DNA of 64,000 nt from NCBI RefSeq assembly GCF_050410775.1, contig NZ_CP191229.1. One strand, 5' to 3'. The notes below the pieces were generated by a model, which saw nothing but the letters and a program-made list of their open reading frames with translations, ran no database searches and was not told where the DNA came from. The position numbers were made by a program, and so were the translations under genes. Positions 58,975 to 64,000 of this stretch are shown here, piece by piece. How positions within the stretch are numbered: position 1 is the stretch's first letter; the number at the start of each line of letters is the position of its first letter. The stretch is from Erwinia sp050410775 (GTDB taxonomy: Bacteria > Pseudomonadota > Gammaproteobacteria > Enterobacterales > Enterobacteriaceae).

Positions 58975-59409
58975 TCAGGCCATTCTGCGGCCGGTATAAT
59001 TAACTGGCTGCGGAGCTTTACCAAAGCGGTTCTCACCCGGCGTTCCGCGACAGAGGCCGAGTTCCAGCAAGAGGGCGACCAGGATCAGCGTGGGAATAAA
59101 GCGGCCCGGCACCCACTGCCAGCCAGCGGGCAGCATCTCCCAGTTGCCGGCCAGCAGCATCCAGGCAACGATCAGCAGCAATCCCCAGTATCCCGCTTTA
59201 TTACGGTCATGCAGCCGTTTCACTATTACCGCGCTGGTTGGCCATAGCAGGCAAACCACGCCAAATGCGGCATTTTGCGAACTCAGCCAGCCATTTGCCG
59301 CCAGGGTAAAGAGCAGCGCCATCAGTACCAGCCAGAGCGTCAGCCAGATCCAGAGATCCCGCCGCCTCAGTCTGCCACGATATGAAAAACACCACGCTTG
59401 CAGGGTCAT
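58975..59409 (-). CDS. yiiR: Inner membrane protein YiiR (DUF805)
   Basis: A 144-residue DUF805 membrane protein of unknown function. The family start YRGRLRRRDLWIWLTLWLV is near residue 10, and the VKRLHDRNKAGYWGLLLIV motif near residues 63-81. Four hydrophobic segments can be seen. It is convergent with fpr and divergent from yiiQ. Confidence 0.88.
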   Translation of the reverse strand: MTLQAWCFSYRGRLRRRDLWIWLTLWLVLMALLFTLAANGWLSSQNAAFGVVCLLWPTSAVIVKRLHDRNKAGYWGLLLIVAWMLLAGNWEMLPAGWQWVPGRFIPTLILVALLLELGLCRGTPGENRFGKAPQPVNYTGRRMA

Positions 59410-59500
59410 TTTTTATCCCTCAGGAAAGCCGCAGGCTTTGACTTTGCCGGTCATTGTCCGTTCTAATCTGCTGCTGAATGGAGCGATCGGGGCGAATACT

Positions 59501-60088
59501 ATGAAAAAAGCGATCTTTACGGGCCTGCTGCTGCTGATACAGACGACAGCGTATGCCAGCAAGCCATCACCGCAGTCTCGCGCTGAGCATATGCCAACCG
59601 CGCCCTATCTTCTGGCAGAATCGCCCACTTTCGATATGACCATCGGTCAGTTTCGTGAAAAATATAATGCTATCAATCCGGCGTTACAGATTGCTGACTA
59701 CCGCGCCGTCGACAGCCGCGGTGATAAAAGTAATTTGACCCGAGCCGCCAGCAAGATCAATGAAAATCTTTACACATCCACCGCGCTGGAACATGGAACA
59801 GGTAAAATTAAAACGTTACAGGTTACCTGGCTACCGGTTCCCGGCCCGGATGCGCAGGTGGCCCGGGATAAAGCCCGTGCCTATATGGCCGCGCTGATGC
59901 GTTTCTTCGAAACGAATCTTGATGAAGAGCAGAGTCTGAAGCGGCTTGATGAACTGCTGAAAAAGGGAAAAGGATCGCGTTATTTTACCCAGACGGTTGG
60001 GGCATTGCGTTACGTGGTCGCGGACAACGGTGACAAAGGTCTGACCTTCGCCGTTGAGCCGGTAAAACTGTCGCTGGCTGCCGACTGA
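59501..60088 (+). CDS. yiiQ: Periplasmic protein YiiQ (DUF1454)
   Basis: A 195-residue exported protein of unknown function. The start at 59501 gives a signal peptide MKKAIFTGLLLLIQTTAYA (cleavage near residue 19); the frame extends upstream to 59090 but overlaps yiiR on the other strand and lacks a signal there. The gene sits just before tpiA, as in E. coli. Confidence 0.88.
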   Translation: MKKAIFTGLLLLIQTTAYASKPSPQSRAEHMPTAPYLLAESPTFDMTIGQFREKYNAINPALQIADYRAVDSRGDKSNLTRAASKINENLYTSTALEHGTGKIKTLQVTWLPVPGPDAQVARDKARAYMAALMRFFETNLDEEQSLKRLDELLKKGKGSRYFTQTVGALRYVVADNGDKGLTFAVEPVKLSLAAD

Positions 60089-60207
60089 GCGGCCGGTAAA
60101 GATGACGAAAAGCAAAGCCTTTCGGGGTTTTGATCTCTATACTGTCTGGCAGACAACGCTGCCAGGCAGCGTAATTTAACAGAATCGCGCTAAGCGTGGA
60201 GGATAAG

Positions 60208-60975
60208 ATGCGACATCCGTTAGTCATGGGTAACTGGAAACTGAACGGCAGTAAAACTCTGGTCAAAGAGCTGATTGCCGGTCTGCGCGACGAGCTGAGC
60301 ACCGTTGACGGTTGTGGCGTAGCCATCGCCCCACCGGTGATGTATCTGGATCTGGCAAAGCACGCCGCCTCCGGTAGCCATATCGCGCTGGGCGCGCAGA
60401 ACGTGGACGTTAACCTCTCCGGCGCCTTCACGGGTGAAGTCTCGGCAGACATGCTGAAAGACATCGGCGCGAAGTACATCATTATCGGCCATTCAGAGCG
60501 TCGCACCTACCACAAAGAGAGCGATGAGCTGGTCGCGAAGAAATTCGCCGTGCTGAAGAATGCTGGCCTGATCCCGGTACTCTGCATCGGTGAAACCGAA
60601 GCGGAAAACGAAGCCGGTAAAACCGAAGAAGTTTGTGCGCGTCAGATTGATGCGGTGCTGACGACTCAGGGTGCGGACGCGTTTAACGGCGTGGTTATCG
60701 CCTATGAGCCCGTCTGGGCTATCGGCACAGGTAAATCGGCAACCCCGGCACAGGCTCAGGCCGTGCACAAATTTATCCGTGACCATATTGCGAAGCAGGA
60801 TGCAGCCGTGGCTGAACAGGTCATTATCCAGTACGGCGGTTCCGTTAACGATAAAAACGCCGCTGAACTCTTCGCTCAGCCGGACATCGACGGCGCGCTG
60901 GTTGGCGGCGCCTCGCTAAAGGCTGACGCCTTCGCGGTGATTGTCAAAGCCGCAGCCGCAGCGAAAAACGCCTGA
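60208..60975 (+). CDS. tpiA: Triosephosphate isomerase
   Basis: Interconverts dihydroxyacetone phosphate and glyceraldehyde 3-phosphate. The 255-residue protein starts MRHPLVMGNWKLNGSK at 60208 after a GGAGGA site. The active residues are K11 (GNWKLNG), H95 (IIIGHSERR) and E167 (AYEPVWAIGTG). Confidence 0.97.
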   Translation: MRHPLVMGNWKLNGSKTLVKELIAGLRDELSTVDGCGVAIAPPVMYLDLAKHAASGSHIALGAQNVDVNLSGAFTGEVSADMLKDIGAKYIIIGHSERRTYHKESDELVAKKFAVLKNAGLIPVLCIGETEAENEAGKTEEVCARQIDAVLTTQGADAFNGVVIAYEPVWAIGTGKSATPAQAQAVHKFIRDHIAKQDAAVAEQVIIQYGGSVNDKNAAELFAQPDIDGALVGGASLKADAFAVIVKAAAAAKNA

Positions 60976-61462
60976 TGCGTCATCCTGTCCCGGCTCCGGG
61001 GCAGGATCCTCTTTGCCCCTCCTTCTGCTTCTTGTCAGAGACTGCGTTCCACAAAGCCTGCCGCAACATATGAATTACGCCTGCACGTAGCGATCGCATC
61101 ACGCAGAAAAGCGCCGTACTTCTGGTTGTTATTAAAGAGATGAATGAAGCTTTCCACACATCCCTTTAGCTCTGGGCACAGGTGGTGCAGCAAGTCCTGC
61201 GCTGCTTCATTAACAGCGTGCCGCATATCAGCGCTGTCTGGGGCGAAAACAGCCTCAATGTAGTGAAAAAAAGTGATAAAACTGTACGGGCAAGCATCCT
61301 TTTTCGCGATATGGCGCTTTCGGCACAGCCTCAGCAGCTCAAACCGTGGGCAACGCCAGCAGCGGCTGCAAACGACGAAGCTGAAGCCTTACCGCGCTTT
61401 TCCTGCACAACCGACTCTGGCGTCTATGCTTTTATCAGACTTTACTTCTGAGGAGGAACACG
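60976..61462. other. tpiA to phosphoketolase intergenic region
   Basis: This 487-base gap contains a hairpin after tpiA (60982-61007: ATCCTG stem with CCCGG / CCGGG) and the phosphoketolase promoter region. A 63-codon minus-strand frame (61035-61226) has protein-like composition but no ribosome site and no recognisable family. The E. coli genes that follow tpiA (cdh, sbp, pfkA) are absent here. Confidence 0.5.
60981..61008 (+). terminator. Probable terminator of tpiA
   Basis: The stem ATCCTGTCCCGG / CCGGGGCAGGAT has one mismatch and is followed by CCTCTTTG, a weak T stretch. Confidence 0.45.
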
Positions 61463-63862
61463 ATGGATACGACTTTGTCACCGCCCATGTCCGATCGGGA
61501 ACTCGCACTGATTGACCGTTACTGGCGCGCCGCCAACTACCTTTCCGTTGGCCAAATCTACCTGATGGATAACCCTCTGCTGCGCCAGCCGCTGCAGCCT
61601 GAACATATCAAGCCACGTCTGCTCGGTCACTGGGGCACCACGCCCGGCCTGAATTTTATCTATGCCCACTTGAACCGCATCATTCGCCAGCGGGATCTGG
61701 ATCTGCTTTATATCTGCGGGCCGGGCCATGGCGGGCCGGGCATGGTGGCTAATACCTGGCTTGAAGGCAGCTACAGTGAGATTTACCCCCGCATCAGCGA
61801 AGATGCTGAAGGCATGCGCAGGCTGTTTCAACAGTTTTCCTTCCCCGGCGGCATTCCCAGCCACGCCGCCCCGGAAACGCCCGGTTCCATTCATGAAGGT
61901 GGCGAACTGGGCTACTCGCTGGTTCATGCTTTTGGTGCCGTCTTCGATCATCCGGATCTGATTGTGCCCTGCGTGATCGGCGATGGTGAGGCGGAAACCG
62001 GACCGCTCGCCGCCAGCTGGCACGGTATAAAATTCCTGAATGCGGCCCGCGACGGCGCTGTCCTGCCCATCCTGCATCTCAATGGATATAAGATTGCCAA
62101 CCCAACGCTGCTTGGCCGCGCCAGCGACAGTGATTTACAGCAGCTCTTTAGCGGATATGGCTATGAACCGCTGTTTGTGGAGGGCGAGGATCCACAGCTT
62201 ATGCACCGGCTGATGGCGGAGGTGCTGGATAAGGCTTTTGACCGCATCCGCCAGTTCCAGCAGGAAGCCAGAAGTGACCAGGCGCACAGCGCTGTCCCGC
62301 GCTGGCCGATGATTGTGCTGCGCAGCCCGAAAGGCTGGACCGGTCCCAAAACGGTCGATGGCAAGAAAGTTGAAGGCTTCTGGCGCTCGCACCAGGTGCC
62401 GGTTTCCGCATGCCGGGAGAATGATGAGCATCGCCATATCCTGGAGGACTGGCTGAAGAGCTACCGGCCTGAAGAACTTTTTGACGAGGCGGGCAGCCTG
62501 AAGCCCGAGCTGAAAGCGCTGGCACCGGAAGGCGATAAGCGAATGGGCGCCAGCCCCTATGCCAACGGTGGACGGTTGCGTAAAGAGCTTAACGTTCCGG
62601 ATATCCGTCAGTTTGCCGTGGAGGTTAACAAACCCGGCGAAACGCAGGAGCAGTCAACGGCGGTGCTTGCCAGCTATCTCAGCGCTATTTTCAGCCAGAA
62701 CCCGGATAACTTCCGCCTGTTCGGCCCGGATGAAACCGCCTCCAACCGCCTGAGCAAGGTTTTTGACGTCACCAGCCGTACCTGGATGGAAGCTATCCGC
62801 TCCTATGATGAACAGCTCGCGCCCGACGGCAGAGTGATGGAAATTCTCAGTGAACATCAGTGTCAGGGCTGGCTTGAGGGCTACCTGCTGACCGGCAGAC
62901 ACGGGCTTTTTACCTGCTACGAAGCCTTTATTCATATTATCGATTCCATGTTTAATCAGCATGCGAAATGGCTGAAGGTCACACGCGATCTGCCGTGGCG
63001 AAAACCCGTTTCATCGCTGAACTACCTGCTTTCATCCCACGTCTGGCGCCAGGACCACAATGGCTACAGCCATCAGGACCCGGGTTTTATCGATCACGTT
63101 GCCAACAAGAAAGCCGATATTGTCCGCATCTATCTGCCGCCTGACGCTAACACGCTACTCTGGGTCGGCGATCACTGTTTGCGGACCTGGAACCGTATCA
63201 ACGTGATCGTGGCGGGCAAGCAGCCGGAGCCGCAGTGGCTGAGTATGGATGAAGCCATTAAGCACTGCGAAAAAGGGATGGGCATCTGGCCCTGGGCCGG
63301 GAATGAAAAGCCCGGCGCCTCGCCTGACGTTGTGATGGCCTGTGCGGGCGATATCCCAACAATGGAGACGCTGGCGGCGGTAGACCTGCTGCGGCAGATG
63401 CTGCCCGAGCTGAGCGTCCGGGTGGTTAACGTCGTCGATTTACTGGCGCTGCAAACCAAAGATCAGCATCCGCACGGGTTGGGCGAGGAGGAATTTGACG
63501 CCCTGTTCACTCAGGATAAACCCGTTATCTTCGCCTTCCATGGCTATCCGACGCTGATCCACCGGCTGACCTATCAACGCAATAATCACGCTAATTTCCA
63601 CGTGCGGGGCTTTAATGAAGAAGGCACCACCACCACGCCATTCGATATGACCGTGCTGAACGGGCTGGATCGTTATCATCTTGCGCAGGAAGCGATTATG
63701 CGCGTCCCCGGCCTGCAAGAGCGGGCAGCAGAGGTGCTGGACCAGCTGGAAGAAAAACTGGCGGCTCATCATGCTTACGTCCGGGAACATGGCGAGGACA
63801 TCCCCGAGGTACAAAACTGGAAATGGCCATCGCAGACCAGTGAAGGCGAGGCACCAGAGTAA
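61463..63862 (+). CDS. xfp: Xylulose-5-phosphate/fructose-6-phosphate phosphoketolase
   Basis: Thiamine-diphosphate enzyme that cleaves xylulose 5-phosphate (or fructose 6-phosphate) with phosphate to acetyl phosphate and an aldose phosphate. The 799-residue protein has the family signatures CGPGHGGPGMVANTW (about 84-98), SIHEGGELGYSLVHAFGA (about 141-158) and the ThDP motif IGDGEAETGPLAASWHG (about 172-188), then HGLGEEEFDALF near 672. AGGAGG lies 8 bases before the ATG. Substrate preference cannot be read from the sequence. It provides an acetyl-phosphate route from pentoses or hexoses that bypasses lower glycolysis; E. coli K-12 lacks such a gene. Confidence 0.94.
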   Translation: MDTTLSPPMSDRELALIDRYWRAANYLSVGQIYLMDNPLLRQPLQPEHIKPRLLGHWGTTPGLNFIYAHLNRIIRQRDLDLLYICGPGHGGPGMVANTWLEGSYSEIYPRISEDAEGMRRLFQQFSFPGGIPSHAAPETPGSIHEGGELGYSLVHAFGAVFDHPDLIVPCVIGDGEAETGPLAASWHGIKFLNAARDGAVLPILHLNGYKIANPTLLGRASDSDLQQLFSGYGYEPLFVEGEDPQLMHRLMAEVLDKAFDRIRQFQQEARSDQAHSAVPRWPMIVLRSPKGWTGPKTVDGKKVEGFWRSHQVPVSACRENDEHRHILEDWLKSYRPEELFDEAGSLKPELKALAPEGDKRMGASPYANGGRLRKELNVPDIRQFAVEVNKPGETQEQSTAVLASYLSAIFSQNPDNFRLFGPDETASNRLSKVFDVTSRTWMEAIRSYDEQLAPDGRVMEILSEHQCQGWLEGYLLTGRHGLFTCYEAFIHIIDSMFNQHAKWLKVTRDLPWRKPVSSLNYLLSSHVWRQDHNGYSHQDPGFIDHVANKKADIVRIYLPPDANTLLWVGDHCLRTWNRINVIVAGKQPEPQWLSMDEAIKHCEKGMGIWPWAGNEKPGASPDVVMACAGDIPTMETLAAVDLLRQMLPELSVRVVNVVDLLALQTKDQHPHGLGEEEFDALFTQDKPVIFAFHGYPTLIHRLTYQRNNHANFHVRGFNEEGTTTTPFDMTVLNGLDRYHLAQEAIMRVPGLQERAAEVLDQLEEKLAAHHAYVREHGEDIPEVQNWKWPSQTSEGEAPE

Positions 63863-63867
63863 ACGTG

Positions 63868-63890
63868 GGGCGGCGTGACGCCGCCCTTTT
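63868..63890 (+). terminator. Terminator of the phosphoketolase gene
   Basis: A perfect 8-bp stem GGGCGGCG / CGCCGCCC with a TGA loop is followed by TTTT, just after the stop codon. Confidence 0.88.
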
Positions 63891-63895
63891 CAGCC

Positions 63896-64000
63896 TCAGG
63901 ACAGCGCTTCAACCAGCATCCAGCATGTTGTGACCACCAGCGAAAGCGCCATCACGGTATTAAATAAACGCAGCTTCCACTCGACCTGCAAATGCCTTCC
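63896..64000 (-). CDS. C-terminal 34 residues of a membrane protein (partial)
   Basis: Minus-strand frame open from the window edge to TGA at 63896-63898. The visible end is a basic stretch (EWKLRLFN) followed by a hydrophobic helix, TVMALSLVVTTCWMLVEALS, which fits the last transmembrane segment of an integral membrane protein. The family cannot be named from this fragment. It converges with the phosphoketolase gene across a terminator. Confidence 0.6.
   Translation of the reverse strand, partial: GRHLQVEWKLRLFNTVMALSLVVTTCWMLVEALS

Noticed and set aside
61035..61226. 63-codon minus-strand frame between tpiA and the phosphoketolase gene
   Set aside because: Composition is protein-like but there is no ribosome site or recognisable family; it may be a gene remnant.

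Overview
The window is chromosomal DNA from a gammaproteobacterium of the order Enterobacterales. Nearly every protein can be aligned from memory, end to end, with an Escherichia coli housekeeping protein, and the gene order is largely that of the E. coli oriC-proximal region. Intact ilvG, argG inside the arg cluster, a peroxiredoxin-glutaredoxin fusion beside oxyR and a phosphoketolase beside tpiA point away from E. coli itself and towards an Erwinia/Pantoea-like lineage; that placement is inference.

Layout. 1-9.4 kb: branched-chain amino acid synthesis, with ilvC and ilvY divergent, then the ilvLGMEDA operon on the minus strand with its leader peptide and attenuator. 9.4-12.3 kb: comM (yifB), maoP with its upstream maoS site, and hdfR. 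12.4-18.2 kb: a complete rRNA operon on the minus strand (P1, P2, boxA, 16S, tRNA-Ile, tRNA-Ala, 23S, 5S, tRNA-Asp, tRNA-Trp, terminator). 18.3-26.8 kb: murI, btuB with a cobalamin riboswitch, trmA, yijD, fabR, sthA, oxyR and a Prx-Grx fusion gene. 26.9-35.7 kb: argHGBC divergent from argE across paired ArgR boxes, then ppc. 35.8-43.6 kb: the methionine genes metF, metL, metB and metJ with MetJ operator arrays, interrupted between metF and metL by an AT-rich accessory island. 43.7-52.5 kb: rpmE, priA, cytR, ftsN, hslVU, menA, rraA, zapB. 53-64 kb: glpFK, glpX, emrD, fpr, yiiR, yiiQ, tpiA, a phosphoketolase gene and the 3' end of a membrane protein gene.

The most notable accessory content is the island at about 37.0-39.4 kb. 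It carries a tightly packed three-gene unit on the minus strand: a small L,D-transpeptidase-like protein (DUF2778/Tlde1-like), a secreted protein overlapping it by 4 bases that looks like its immunity partner, and an Hcp (type VI secretion tube) protein. This reads as an orphan T6SS effector-immunity-Hcp cassette. The same island holds a small AT-hook/ribbon-helix-helix protein and a possible small RNA.

The rRNA operon is a structural landmark. Its upstream neighbours (murI, btuB) are those of E. coli rrnB and its downstream neighbours (tRNA-Asp, tRNA-Trp, hdfR) are those of E. coli rrnC, so relative to E. coli the locus is a hybrid produced by rrn-mediated rearrangement. The rest is conserved core genome, with regulatory sites that can be read directly (ArgR, MetJ, GlpR, sigma-32, attenuator, riboswitch).
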